Shown one piece after another: positions 47,021-59,112 of a stretch of 64,000 nt of DNA. Every line of letters starts with the position of its first letter. Position 1 is the first letter of the stretch. The notes under the pieces are model-generated. The model searched no databases. It worked only from the letters and a program-made list of their open reading frames with translations, and had not been told where the DNA came from. This stretch comes from Dryocosmus kuriphilus (Eukaryota; Arthropoda; Insecta; Hymenoptera; Cynipidae): NCBI GenBank assembly GCA_038277395.1, contig CM076193.1:77290198-77354197 (forward strand). The letters run 5' to 3'. The position numbers and the translations under genes are program-made.

Positions 47021-49172
47021 GCAAGGGCGCTTCTGGACGCAAATTCCTACCTTACCGGCTTTCTAGAACTTCGCAGCCGTTCGAGAGCTGAAGTGGTTAA
47101 TGTCCCTGCTAAGCTTCTAGAATGTTCGTTGTGACGTCACTAAGCACGAAATTGGCGAAAACAACTTCCCCTTCCCCCTCCGACCCCTCTATCGCCCATA
47201 AGTTTCTAGACAATTCTCGATGATATCATTTACTACGTAATTGCGAGACACGAAATTGATGAAAAACAACCTCCCCTTCCCCTCAACCCTTTCTAACCCC
47301 TATCAGCTTCTACGAATTCTCTCGATAATCTCATTAAACTACGTATCAAAACGTTTAATCGCAGACGGGTCTGAACCTGTAGAACCTTCTGAAACTTTAA
47401 GATAAAGAGGTGAATATATCTTTCTCTCTCTCTTACAAGCTTCTAGAAATAATGCTGCGTAGTTGCGAGAAAAGATTTTTTCGAAAACAACTTTAAGGTC
47501 ACTGATGAATTTCGTTTTAAAACGTTAAATCGCAGATGTGTGTAAACCTGTAGATGCTTCTAGAACTTTTAGGAAAAAGAGGGGTTATATTAATAGACAA
47601 AGATAGTACCTATGTTAATTGTAAATATGTAAGTACATTTCTCGAGATTATATTTCCATGTTGATTTTAGAAATATTGATCTAAGCGCTGACCAAATAAT
47701 GCTGCACTCAATTTATTGAAATTAATGATCGAAGAAAGAATACCACAATTTAGATTCTAAATTTCATTCGATTATTTTATTTAATGACTCATTTTTATTA
47801 TTTTCCAGCATCATTTTAAATGAACGAATTTAGTTCTCGATGTGTAATACAATACGCTACAAACATTTTTGCGAAGACTGAGATAAGACGGCATGCATTA
47901 TTTTATTCAAGATTTTACGAACATTCTTTTCATAGCAACTTTAATATAAATCAAGAGTACGTTCCCCAATGTGATACATTCGATTCTTTTAGAAGAGTTT
48001 TTAGCAGTAGAATTAGATGTAAATAAAATTTTGGTGTACAATTTCAATAACATCCTTAGCGATAAAGTTTTCGAGGGTGTCATATTACAGTAAACTCCAC
48101 TATTTAGTAGAGAGACGTATGAATCTCCAGAATGTTTCACATGCCCGTGCTAAGACCATGCAATGCCATCTGTTTTTTCTTTTGGAAAAATTAAAGTATG
48201 ATATCAGTAGTGCCATCTGTCTCCTTTTAGAAGCACTAAAATATGGAATCTGTAAAGCCATCTCCTTCTCTCTCTCCCAATCTCTCACCCTCTATCATAA
48301 GCTCTTCATTATTTTTCACCTCGATGCATATCACATGTAATACGACATTCAAAATTTGCGAGGCTTAAAATAAGACATTATAAGGCATTTTATTAAGAAT
48401 AATGATTTTACTCTCTCTAAAGCTATTGTGTAATATAGTTTATTAGAAAACATTTGTAGCCAATAAACTAGCATATGAGTAAAAAAATGCATCTAAAGAA
48501 ATGAATACTTTCTAATGGTCAGGGATTACATGTTGCATGTCACAATAATATAAAATTAGAAAATACTTATCTCAGAAATTATTAAAGAATATGCGAGCAT
48601 CCTCAGTGATAAAGTTCTCGAGGGTGTCATTTCCGAAGCTTGAAATAAAAGGCTACATGCATTTTATTAAGAGGTTTCACATTCGTTCGTTTTTAAACAC
48701 CTCAATCTCTCTTATGATCTATGTCCTTCTCTTGGGTTGCAGTATGATATCTAAAAAATATTTTACTCATTTGTTGCTAAAATCAAAGAGTGATCAATGC
48801 AAGCCTTATGTTTTACGAAATTCTTAAAAATATCACAACACATACCTAAAATGTTATAACGTCTCCTGAGAGGTTTTACTAATATCATTCGTAAACAATA
48901 AATCCTCAATTTATAGAAATTTTGCAACGTTAATAGCGTGATTCTTGAAAAAGGGTTCATGTCTATGCTAAATAAAGTAAAGATCGTACAGTTCAGAATA
49001 TACAAAAATAATTTAAAGTCCTTCCTACCTATTTGTGAGATATATACAGTAATGTGATTTTTAATATTTCTCATTGCATTGGATGATTTTAGACATTAAA
49101 ATAAGCGTGCCATTTTTAACTTACTCCTGATATCACGCGTTTCATGATAAACTACTGCAATGTAATTTTATT
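47021..49172 (+). repeat. Left 2.15-kb arm of a large inverted duplication
   Basis: Begins GCAAGGGCGCTTCTGGACGC. It matches 59463-61616 in reverse complement with only scattered differences (by eye roughly 98% or better), including identical short ORFs (47820-48026 and 60610-60816). It also contains two degenerate ~100-bp repeats near 47148 and 47248. No recognisable gene. Homology stops sharply at 47020/47021. Confidence 0.85.
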
Positions 49173-51350
49173 GAATAATTCTTGAAACTCATCTATCAGT
49201 AAAGATCAAAGGGAGAAACACTAAGGAATTATTCAATGAAAAAGCACAAGAAATAACTGGAGATGATTCATACATACTCATGGAATATATAAACATTTAA
49301 TTTGTTGATAAAATCAAGACCGATCAACATAAGTCTTATGTTTTACGAAATTCTTTAAAAATATTACAATAATATAAAATTATAGAATAATTATCTCAGA
49401 GATTATTGAAGAATATGCGAACATCCTTAGCGATAAAGTTCTCGAGGGTGTCATATTACAGTAAAGAGTCTGGCAAATGTGTTTCTTCAAAATGAGATTT
49501 TTCGATCTGAATAATAACAATAATAATATAGTATTGACATTTCCGAAGCTTGAGATAAAAGACTACATGCATTTTATTACGAGGTTTCACATTCGTTCTC
49601 TTTTAAATACCTCAATCTCTCTCTTATGATCTGAAGATTTACCTATTATGCTTTCAAGATTTAGCATAAAATTAAAAAGAAGTCTCTCTGTTCTTCCCTT
49701 AGGTTGCAGTATGATATCTAAAAAATATTTTACTCATTTGTTGATAAAATCAAAGACTGATCAATGTAAGCTTTATGTTTTACGAAACTCTTGAAAAATA
49801 TTACAACATATTCCTAAAATGCTGTAACATAGTTTTAAAATGTTTAAATAATGTGTTTGTCAATAAAAATCGACGAGTGAACCGATAATCGTAAAAAATA
49901 AATCCTCAATTTATAGAAATTTTGCAACGCTAATAGCATGAATCTCGGAAAAAGGGTTCATGTTCATGCTAGATAAAAAAATAATGTGAAGATCAATAAA
50001 TTGTACAGTTCAGAATATACAAGAAGAATTCAAAGTCTAACCTACGTATTTGTGAGATATAGTAATGCAATTTTTAACATGTCTCATTACATTGCATGAT
50101 TTTAGACATTAAAATAAGTGTGCCGTTTTTAACTTACTCCTGGTATCACACTTTTCAAGATAAACTACTGCAATGTAATTTTATTAAATAATTGTTGAAA
50201 CTCATCTATCAGTAAAGATCAAGTAGTTCCACTAAGGAATTAATGAGGAGATGGTGTTAGACGAGTGACGCGTAGCTGTGGAATGTTAAAAAAATTTATT
50301 TGGTTATAAATTATAAGCTCAACCAACGTTAAACTTATGTTTTCGTCCAATTCTTTGAAAATATGACCTCAGCTTCCTATCAGAAGTATCAAAAAGAAAT
50401 CCACTAAGGAATTAGTTAACGAAAAAGCAAAGAAATAACTGGAGATGAATCATGCATACTCATGGAATAATATATAAACATTTAATTTGTTGATAAAATC
50501 AGACTGATCAATATAAGTCCTATGTTTCACGAAGTTCTTTAAAAATATTACAAAATATTCCTAAAATGCTATAACACAATTTTAGAATGTTTAAATAATG
50601 TGTTTGTCAATGAAAAAGCGAAGAGTGAATCGATAATCGTAAACAATAAATCCTTAATTTATAGAAATTTTGCTACGTTAATAGCGTGATTCTCGGAAAA
50701 AGGGTTCATGTCCATGTTAAATAAAAAAAATTATGTGAAGAGCAATTGTACAGTTCAGAATATAAAAAAGAATCTAGAAGTCTAACCTACGTATTTTGTG
50801 TGACTTTTAGCATTTCTCATTACATTGCATGATTTTATACATTAAAATAAGTGTGCCATGTTTAACCTACTCTTGATACCACACACTTTTGAAGATAAAC
50901 TACTGCAATATAATTTTAACAAAAAATTGTGGAAACTCGTCTATCAGTAAAGATCAAAGGGGAGAACCACTAAGGAATTAATAAAGAGATGATGTTAGAT
51001 GAGTGACGCGTAGCTATGGAATGTTTAAACAATTTATTTGCTCACAAATTTTAAGCCTAACCAACGTTAGACTTACGTTTTTTGTCCCAATCTTTGAAAA
51101 TATCAAAGAGAAATCCATTAAGGAATTAGTTAATGAAAAAGCAAAGAAATAACTGGAGGTGAATCATGCATATGTACTTATGGAATACATAGACATTTAA
51201 TTTGTTGATGAAATCAGACTGATTAACATAAGTCTTACGTTTTACGAAATTCTTTACAAATACTACAACATATTCCTAAAATGCTATAACATAGTTTTAA
51301 ACGTTTAAATAATGTGTTTGTCAATGAAAAATCGAAGAGTGAAAAGATAA
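49173..51350. repeat. Tandem repeats of ~720-965 bp next to the left arm
   Basis: The marker segment containing ACGAAATTCTTxAAAAATAT and CCTAAAATG recurs near 48818, 49783, 50528 and 51247. AAAAAGGGTTCATGT and TCTATCAGTAAAGATCAA recur with it. The first unit belongs to the arm; the others extend only on the left side. Confidence 0.7.
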
Positions 51351-52593
51351 GGAATAGGCTACTCAAACTCTTCGATTAATGAAGAGAGTACAGCCTAATG
51401 CAAATATAAATGTATGGTAATGTACATAAGAATAATGTAATTTGGTGGCATGGAATCGAGTGTGAACTCTAGTAAAATAGGCTTGAAATTATAAGCAGTC
51501 AAGCTGACTGCAATATACCATACAAAACTATACTATGCTATACTATATGGTGCAGTGGGTGAAGGAGTTATTAAATCTAAGCATTTTAATCTGCACTTTG
51601 GTTTTCAGTATGATAATAATTTGGTGTCAGTTCAGTAAGCTTGATTAAAAGGACTCATGCTTTCCATTTTAATTCGAAACTCTACATTTATTGCACTCAA
51701 AGAACTCAACCTATGCACAGATCAACGTCTTTAATGAAGTAGTTTCAATAAATGAAAGACTTTATAATTGGAACTATTGTAGAAGATTTTTGTGCTGAAG
51801 AAAGTGCAGTACGCAGTGTGAAAAAAATGTTGTAATATAACCAAAATGAGTGTGGGTGAAAGAAATTAAGAAGTAGATATACATTTTAAAATTATGTTTC
51901 ATATACCAGTAGGAACTTATTATGCTTAAAAATAACATCGATTTTAACTTATTAAAATAACTATATAGTATAGTGTAATAGAAAAAAACCTATTGCATAC
52001 TTAGTTCCGCGTTGGGTCTATTTGATCAGTTTTTATGAATTAACGAGATAAAATATATGTATATACTACATATGTTACTTCTACTATTGGAAATAATAAT
52101 GCCAGCCTCCTGTATTTCATTAATGATTGAAGTTATTTCAATGCATTATTTCTGTTTCCATCTGCTTGAAATTAAAGTAAACGCAATCGATCTACCAAAT
52201 AAATCAGCTACATAAGCTTTATAATCTCCTGTAAGAAAATTCAAATAATCTTTAACGCAACAGAGTAATATGCTAAAAATCCGATTTACTTAGTTGAAAC
52301 ACTGCAATAATAACATGCTTAGTGAAGTATTGTTGATATTAAAAAATATGCTGCTATCAATGAAAAAATATTTTTCTTGGTCTCCGGTTAAAATAAATCT
52401 AATTCAAGAATAACAAGGCAAACCAGATTAATAACGAATAGAGTGCGCCACCATCGCCCACGCTACTTTTCTTGTATAGTTATAACCGATGTGAAACTTG
52501 TCTTCTAAATGGTTGATTTCTTACAAATGTGTATAAGAGATTTTTTCAATGATATTAACACTAAATTTATCCTCAATTAACTATTAAAATGCA
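51351..52593. other. AT-rich interval
   Basis: No gene, repeat end or RNA recognised. Confidence 0.35.
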
Positions 52594-52665
52594 TGAGGAA
52601 GCGAAGGAGGAGGAGGACGTCATGAGGAGGAGGTCAGGAGGATGAGGAGGTTTCTGGAAGGGTGA
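52594..52665. repeat. GAG/AGG-rich purine run
   Basis: Imperfect GAGGAG repeats just before the presumed BEL 5' LTR remnant. Confidence 0.7.
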
Positions 52666-52699
52666 AGAGGATCATTATAGAGTTGAAACAAGTAAGTAT

Positions 52700-53110
52700 T
52701 GGAAATGTTGCATTCAATTATTACACACCAAGGTCCTTTACCTAGCTCCTCCACTTCAGCCTTCCTGCCATGGGCCTGTCTTGGCTATCCCTCCCACTCC
52801 GAAACTTTCCCTCTCTTCCCAAATCGAAAATTAGCTCAACTTTCGGGCCTCCATGTACCCTCACGACTCAGTTCTCAAAAAGATACAAACTAGCACTCGT
52901 CGGAGCAACCAGCTCAGTATTCTCGCCTATTCATTTTTGTATTTTTTGAACTTGTACATTATCTCGATTCTCGCTATGCCTGTCACTTAACTCCATCCGA
53001 TTATCACTTCACATTTACCCACACAATTGTAATAATTTAACATTTCTTTGTAAAAATATACAGTATGTTAAAATTTACCATTGATGTTTCGTACATTATT
53101 TCTCGTTACA
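52700..53110 (+). repeat. Presumed 3'-side portion of the 5' LTR
   Basis: Inferred from position. It ends CTCGTTACA, immediately followed by TTTGGGGTAGCTCG, which could be a primer-binding site. The beginning is not identifiable and no second copy is present in the window to confirm it. Confidence 0.35.
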
Positions 53111-53713
53111 TTTGGGGTAGCTCGTTTTAACCCCGAGACTCGCGTTAAACTAAACGTGAGATTAAACATTGGTCCTTCGAAACCGGATACTTTAACGCGT
53201 GTGTTTAAATAATTTGAATACGTCGCGTAAAGATTGTGGGAACAACATTCTCGAAAACTCTGCTATCAAGTGAAGTGAAGTGAAGTGTCAGTAGAACTAA
53301 AAAACATTGGAATACTTCAATTAAATTGGACAAATTGAAGTGAACTTAAACATTAGTGAATATTTTGAACATTCGATATCTCGTGACAGCTAGTACAAAA
53401 CATCACTATTAAATTTTCGTTTCGGAGTGAAGACCAGGGTCGCAGCAGTTTGAATCGTACATCGACTACGAGAGTTGTGATCCAAAATCGCTCATAGCAA
53501 GGCTATTGACAAAAGGGTCAATAAGTGGAGTTCCAGTAATCGATTGGAACATCAAGCTCCAGGATACAGCCCAGCAGCCTTCGCTAGTCCAGAGATCATC
53601 GCAAAAGGTTAGCAAGTTATTTGAGTCACCAACTATTCCTGATCTATTTTTCCTCATTCCAAAAATGCTATTTTCGTGTCGTTTGTAATTCGTAAATTGT
53701 CCAATATTCCAAA
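53111..53713 (+). other. BEL leader (untranslated) region
   Basis: About 600 bases between the presumed LTR end and the first ATG at 53714. The short ORFs on both strands lack features. It contains GTGAAGTGAAGTGAAGTG near 53271. Confidence 0.45.
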
Positions 53714-55486
53714 ATGCCGAAAGAAACAAAAATAAAAACTTTCAAATCTAAAATCAGCAACGCACAACGTGTGCTAGCAAATTTCGAAAAGTTTCTGTCC
53801 GATTACGTACCAGAAAGAGATTTCCCTGTCCTAGAAATAAGAGAAAGGGAAGTAACTTCCGAACGCGAAAGTTTTGATAAATTCATATCCGAAGTGGAGT
53901 TACTTGAGGACGATTCCGATTATGGAAATATTAGAACACAATTTGATGAAAGTTTTTTTTCGTGCTACAGTAAATCCTTTCTCATTAAAAAAGCCGCGAA
54001 CGCGACCGCGACTCCCATTACAAAAAATAACACAGATTCGTTACTCTCGTTGAATAATAATTTAAATTTAGAAAATCTCCTTGTCGAAAGCGGAAGCGCC
54101 GTGCAATCGCACAGAGGAAAGCTCCCTTTGTTAAACATACCGACGTTCAGTGGAAGCTATGACACGTGGCTAGGTTTTCATGATTTATTTAAATCTCTTG
54201 TCGATGATAACAAATCTATTACAGATATCGAAAAATTGTATCACTTAAAAGGTTGTTTACAAGGTGATGCTGCGGAACTCCTAGCTTCAATTGAATTGTC
54301 TGCAGAAAATTACAGTGTCTCGTGGGAATTACTTAAAGAGCGTTACGATAATCGTAAAATCATTCGCGAAGGGCACGTAAAATCTCTACTGTATTTGCCA
54401 TGCGTTTCAAAAGAATTTCCCGTTCGTTCGCTTATCGATCAAGTGCAAAAGCATATCAGAGCTCTTAAGGCCTTGAAAGAACCGGTAGATACCTGGAATA
54501 CACTGTTAGTCGTAGTTATCAAAGAAAAATTGAATCCTTTTCTTCGCGAAAAATGGGAAGATTCTAGTAATGAACTTTCTCAGCCAACCTATAATGATAT
54601 CGTAGCATTTTTGCAAAAGCGTGCGCATTTCGAAGACACTAAGTCTTATCAGCAAGCGCCAGTAGCAAAAAATCAAAATTCGTTTTCCCACTCTCGTAAA
54701 AGTCAGCGCTCGCAACATGCGTACATGACTTCAACTGCAAATGTCGGTTGCTCCCATTGTCAGGGAGACCACTTCGTTTCGTATTGTGAAAAATTTAAAA
54801 AGTTATCGCCGAAAGGGCGGTTTGAGGTCGCAAAAAAAGCTTCTCTCTGCTTGAACTGCCTACGCAGCAATCATTGTGTTGGTGACTGCTCTTCTACTCC
54901 TTGTCGTAAATGTAACAAAAAGCACAATACCCTTTTGCATTTTGAAAAATCGTCGACTACAGAATCGACCAGTTCAGAGCCCACGGCTCAAACCCCTTCA
55001 GCAAGTAAACCTGTTACTTGCGCACTCGCGAATGTTACTTCTGAAGGTTTACTAGCCACAGCCATCGTTGATCTTTTTAATCCGCAAGGAAAATCGAAAT
55101 CTTGTCGTGTATTTTTAGATTCAGGATCACAAGCAAATTTTATAACTGAAGATACTGCATCTTTTCTAAACTTACACAAAAAATCAGTTGACATTTCGGT
55201 CACTGGTGTCGAATATACTTCAACAGGTATTAAACATTCAGTTTCCGCGACTATGAAATCGCGATTTAGTAAATTCCAAAAAAATCTTGATTTTTTCGTG
55301 CTTCCTCGTATCACAGCAAAAATGCCGTCGTTACCTATAAATCGCCATGCGCTTGAACTTCCGAAAAATATCACTTTGGCAGACCCTGAGTTTCATAAGA
55401 CATCTGATATCGAAGTTCTTATCGGAGTTAAACTCTTTTATAAACTCTTGTGTATAGGTCAAATTGAATTTAAAAAATCATCCTGA
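53714..55486 (+). CDS. BEL/Pao Gag and aspartic protease (5' part of the polyprotein)
   Basis: 590 codons starting MPKETKIKTFKSKISNAQRV. Residues about 145-290 match the DUF1759 Gag region (LLNIPTFSGSYDTWLGFHDL, then LKGCLQGDAAELL). Two Cys/His knuckles follow: CSHCQGDHFVSYC, then CLNCLRSNHCVGDC with CRKCNKKHNTLLH. After these lies the retropepsin-like domain with FLDSGSQANFI as its active-site motif. Gag packages the RNA and the protease processes the polyprotein. The frame ends early at 55486 because of a frame break at an A run near 55475. Confidence 0.9.
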   Translation: MPKETKIKTFKSKISNAQRVLANFEKFLSDYVPERDFPVLEIREREVTSERESFDKFISEVELLEDDSDYGNIRTQFDESFFSCYSKSFLIKKAANATATPITKNNTDSLLSLNNNLNLENLLVESGSAVQSHRGKLPLLNIPTFSGSYDTWLGFHDLFKSLVDDNKSITDIEKLYHLKGCLQGDAAELLASIELSAENYSVSWELLKERYDNRKIIREGHVKSLLYLPCVSKEFPVRSLIDQVQKHIRALKALKEPVDTWNTLLVVVIKEKLNPFLREKWEDSSNELSQPTYNDIVAFLQKRAHFEDTKSYQQAPVAKNQNSFSHSRKSQRSQHAYMTSTANVGCSHCQGDHFVSYCEKFKKLSPKGRFEVAKKASLCLNCLRSNHCVGDCSSTPCRKCNKKHNTLLHFEKSSTTESTSSEPTAQTPSASKPVTCALANVTSEGLLATAIVDLFNPQGKSKSCRVFLDSGSQANFITEDTASFLNLHKKSVDISVTGVEYTSTGIKHSVSATMKSRFSKFQKNLDFFVLPRITAKMPSLPINRHALELPKNITLADPEFHKTSDIEVLIGVKLFYKLLCIGQIEFKKSS

Positions 55487-55862
55487 CGTTGTGCTTCAAA
55501 AAACTCAGCTCGGATGGATCGTAGCGGGTGAAATAAATAGCCCTTTCCTTACAAGCGAGGTTCAATGTCATCTCGCGATACACTCAACACCTCTCGACTC
55601 GAGTCTCACTAAATTTTGGGAGGTCGAAGAAATTCCCCGTTCGAAAATACTTTCCGTTGAAGAAAAGGCTTGCGAGGCACATTTTGCAAAAAAATACGCA
55701 ACGTAATGTCGATGGTCGCTACATAGTGAAATTGCCCTTTAATGAAAATAAGAGCAAACTCGGAGATTCGCTCCTCATCGCTTCTCGTCGTCTAAAATAT
55801 TTAGAAAGTCGTTTCGTAAAAAAAATCCTGAATTAAAGCAAGAATATTCCAAATTTCTCGAA
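55464..55862 (+). pseudogene. BEL protease/reverse-transcriptase junction with frame breaks
   Basis: An 80-codon frame (55464-55706) continues the protease-side region (VVLQKTQLGWIVAGEI). The expected order then continues in another frame (NVDGRYIVKLPF, then SRRLKYLESRFVKK) up to about 55820, where the frame changes again. The breaks fall at runs of 6, 7 and 8 A (about 55475, 55690 and 55819). Each needs a change of one base, so slippage or homopolymer sequencing error is plausible. Confidence 0.75.
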
Positions 55863-55874
55863 GAATATGAGGCT

Positions 55875-58800
55875 TTGAATCATATGTCGCTTATCAAAAA
55901 TTCAAACACTTCTGATCGGGGATTCTATCTCCCACATCATGCCGTAATAAAATCGGACAGCCTCACTACTAAAACTCGCGTCGTTTTCGATGGTTCCGCC
56001 AAAACTTCTTCTGGCATATCCCTTAATCACTCATTGATGGTCGGTCCTACGATTCAGGACGATCTTTTTTCTTTGCTAACTCGATTTCGTACTCACAAAT
56101 ATGCTCTCACTGCAGACATAGAAAAAATGTATCGTCAGATCCTGGTACACACTGACGATACTATCTACCAAAAAATTCTTTTTCGCGAAAATGAAAATGA
56201 GCCTGTAAAAACATACTCGTTGAATACCGTCACATACGGTACATCCTGTGCTTCCTTTCTCGCCATTCGCGCGCTGCATCAGTTAGCCGACGACGAAGGA
56301 GCAGACCATCCAATCGCAGCTGCCGTTTTGAAAAGAGACTTTTATGTAGACGATCTCCTAACCGGTGCAAACACACGGCACGAAGCCACATTTCTTCGCA
56401 ATGATCTCAGTAAACTCCTAGAAAAAGGAGGATTCCCTCTTCGAAAATGGGCATCAAATGACCCTACTCTAGTTTCGGACGTTTCAGTCAACCCGTTTGA
56501 ATCTCACATGTCTCTTGATCCAGATTCGAATATAAAAACTTTAGGGATTCAGTGGAATCCTAGCAAAGACTTCATTTTTTATTCAGTGAATTTATCAGAT
56601 TTCCCAAAACAGGTCACAAAACGTACCATTCTTTCGCAGGTTGCTAAATTATTTGACCCGCTAGGTTTATTGGGCCCTGTAATTGTCAAAGCTAAAATTA
56701 TGATTCAGCTTTTATGGAAAGCCGGAGTTGCTTGGGATGGCTCAATTCCTCTTAGTATCCACACTATGTGGACAGAATACAAGGCACAGTTGCCACTCTT
56801 AAGTAATGTCAGATTCGATCGTCTCATACTCGCTCCTGACTATGACGAAATTGAAATGCTTGGGTTTTCTGACGCGAGCGAAAAGGCATATGGAGCTTGC
56901 ATTTATTTACGCTCAACAGATGCTCAAGGTAAGCATCATTCGTTTCTCGTCTGCTCGAAGTCAAGGGTCGCTCCGGTAAGCAGCGACACTATGACATTGC
57001 TGCGCCTCGAATTATGTGCGGCCCTCTTACTTTCGCAATTAGTGACGGCTTCCAAGAAAGCTCTTCAAATCGATTTAAAAAAAATTGTCCTCTGGTCAGA
57101 CTCGACTATAACTCTTCAGTGGATAAAGACTGAGCCACACACTCAACCCACCTTTATTGCTAATCGGATCGCGGCAATTCAGAAACTCACCTCAGCTTGC
57201 GAGTGGAGGCACGTTCCCTCTCAAGAAAATTCTGCCGATTTGGTATCGCGAGGTCAAATGCCTCAAGAATTTCTTGAATCCTCAATCTGGAAAAATGGTC
57301 CTCCCTGGCTCTCGCAGGAGGAAAATCACTGGCCTGACAAAATTTGCGTAGATAAAGCCCCGCCTAAGCGCTCGTTTATCGTTGCGCCAATCCACGTGAA
57401 AGTGGCACTTGGAAGAAAAAATCTTCTTGAAAAATATAGCTCGCTGAACAAACTTCAGCGCCATATCGCGTATCTTCTTCGTTTTATACATAATTTAAAA
57501 AACAAAACAAATAAATATATTGGCCCTCTCACTGAAGCAGAACTTGATGCTTCATCTCGATGCATAATGCAGCTCACACAATCAGCTGAATTCTCGAAAG
57601 AGATCAGCCATTTAAAAAATGGTGAAAAAATTGATGATCGTAGTCGCTTAATTCCTTTGAACCCATTCGTTGATAATCAGGGCATCATTAGGGTTGGCGG
57701 TAGGCTAGTTCATTCGGAGCTTTCCTATGATCAAAAACATCCCATTTTATTGCCGTCAAATCACCACATTACTCGACTCATTATTCGTGAAGAGCACTTA
57801 CGGCTCAAACACGCCGGCGCTCAAGCCACCTTATATTCGGTTCGCGAACACTACTGGCCTCTCGACGGTCGTAACGTAACACGTCAGATTATTCATCAAT
57901 GCGTGCCATGCTTCCGCGTTAAGCCGCGAGGCATAAACTACATGATGGGGGATCTTCCTCAGGTACGCACTTCGCAATCGCTTCGACCTTTTCTTAATGT
58001 AGGTGTTGATTATTGTGGTCCCTTCTACATTAAGGAAAAGCGCTTCCAAAACCGAAAAAAGATTAAAGTTTATGTCGCAATCTATATTTGCATGGGGACT
58101 AAGGCTGTCCATCTTGAATTAGTCAGTGATATGACAACAGAAGCTTTCATTGCTAGCTTGAAAAGATTCTTTTCTAGGAGAGGAAAATCAAAGTCAATTT
58201 ATTCCGATAACGGAAAAAATTTCGTCGGCGCCAATCGCGAGCTTAATGATCTTTATCAATTGCTTCTCTCGGCTGAGCATAATAAGAACGTTCAGCAATT
58301 TTTGATGAATGAAAGAATCACGTGGCATTTCATACCTCCCGGTGCACCGCATTTCGGTGGTCTCTGGGAAGCGGCCGTGAAATCCTTCAAGCACCACCTT
58401 TTGCGCACGGTCGGAGACACTTTACTGACATATGAACAACTTGAAACTTGCATAATTGAAATAGAAGCAATTCTAAACTCTCGTCCTATTTCCCCTATGT
58501 CTGCTGATCCAAATGACCTTCGCCCTTTGACTCCTGGTCACATCCTAGTTGGTGGTCCATTAACAAGCCTCTCACAGATAAACCTTTCGGACACGCCTTC
58601 TAATCACTTATCGGCTTGGGAGCACGTTCAAAAAATGCGGGAGCATTTTTGGAAAAGGTGGAGCAAGGAATATCTCAATCAGCTCATCGTTCGCAGCAAA
58701 TGGCCGTTGAACTTCAGTCGTTGCATCAAAGTTGGATCCATGGTGATGATCAAGGAGGATGAGATCACTCCTCCATTGCAGTGGACAGTAGGCAGAATTA

Positions 58801-58934
58801 TCGCTGTCCAGCCAGGTCAAGGTGGAATCGTCAGAGCGGCTACTGTAAAGACTGTTAAGGGAGAGTATAAGCGCGGAATTAAAAAGCTCTTTCCTCTTCC
58901 TATCGAGTCTCCAGTAAGCAACAACGCACAATAG
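55875..58934 (+). CDS. BEL/Pao reverse transcriptase, RNase H and integrase
   Basis: 1019 codons open to the stop. Reverse transcriptase: VVFDGSAKT, ALTADIEKMY (first catalytic Asp) and FYVDDLLTG, with YVDD at residues 157-160. RNase H: LGFSDASEKAYGACIYL, LRLELCAALL and LWSDSTITLQWIK give Asp, Glu and Asp. Integrase: an H2C2 zinc region around HLRLKHAGAQATLYSVREHY, then GVDYCGPF, IYSDNGKNFVGA and PHFGGLWEAAVKSFK give the D, D, E triad. The C-terminal DUF5641 domain (VMIKEDEITPPLQWTVGRII) ends at a stop at 58932. The true start is upstream in the polyprotein; this frame's beginning is set by the frame break at about 55819. All expected catalytic residues are present. Confidence 0.95.
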   Translation: MNHMSLIKNSNTSDRGFYLPHHAVIKSDSLTTKTRVVFDGSAKTSSGISLNHSLMVGPTIQDDLFSLLTRFRTHKYALTADIEKMYRQILVHTDDTIYQKILFRENENEPVKTYSLNTVTYGTSCASFLAIRALHQLADDEGADHPIAAAVLKRDFYVDDLLTGANTRHEATFLRNDLSKLLEKGGFPLRKWASNDPTLVSDVSVNPFESHMSLDPDSNIKTLGIQWNPSKDFIFYSVNLSDFPKQVTKRTILSQVAKLFDPLGLLGPVIVKAKIMIQLLWKAGVAWDGSIPLSIHTMWTEYKAQLPLLSNVRFDRLILAPDYDEIEMLGFSDASEKAYGACIYLRSTDAQGKHHSFLVCSKSRVAPVSSDTMTLLRLELCAALLLSQLVTASKKALQIDLKKIVLWSDSTITLQWIKTEPHTQPTFIANRIAAIQKLTSACEWRHVPSQENSADLVSRGQMPQEFLESSIWKNGPPWLSQEENHWPDKICVDKAPPKRSFIVAPIHVKVALGRKNLLEKYSSLNKLQRHIAYLLRFIHNLKNKTNKYIGPLTEAELDASSRCIMQLTQSAEFSKEISHLKNGEKIDDRSRLIPLNPFVDNQGIIRVGGRLVHSELSYDQKHPILLPSNHHITRLIIREEHLRLKHAGAQATLYSVREHYWPLDGRNVTRQIIHQCVPCFRVKPRGINYMMGDLPQVRTSQSLRPFLNVGVDYCGPFYIKEKRFQNRKKIKVYVAIYICMGTKAVHLELVSDMTTEAFIASLKRFFSRRGKSKSIYSDNGKNFVGANRELNDLYQLLLSAEHNKNVQQFLMNERITWHFIPPGAPHFGGLWEAAVKSFKHHLLRTVGDTLLTYEQLETCIIEIEAILNSRPISPMSADPNDLRPLTPGHILVGGPLTSLSQINLSDTPSNHLSAWEHVQKMREHFWKRWSKEYLNQLIVRSKWPLNFSRCIKVGSMVMIKEDEITPPLQWTVGRIIAVQPGQGGIVRAATVKTVKGEYKRGIKKLFPLPIESPVSNNAQ

Positions 58935-59112
58935 AACTCAAGGAAAAATAATTTTTCTTTTTCTCTAACATTGCTTTTAGCATATTCTATTTTTTTTGTA
59001 TTTAACAAAGATCGCATTAATTGTTTGTCCTATGCTATACCATATTATTTTCTTGTCTACTATCTAATACAATTCAAAACTCTTGTTGGACGTGGATCGT
59101 TCAAAGGGGCGG

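Noticed and set aside
46498..47134. Two overlapping ORFs of 103 and 114 codons
   Set aside because: AT-driven composition, no motifs, and the second runs across the inverted-arm boundary.
47820..48340. Duplicate ORFs in the 2.15-kb arms as conserved genes
   Set aside because: Identity simply reflects the recent inverted duplication; noncoding parts of the arms are equally conserved.
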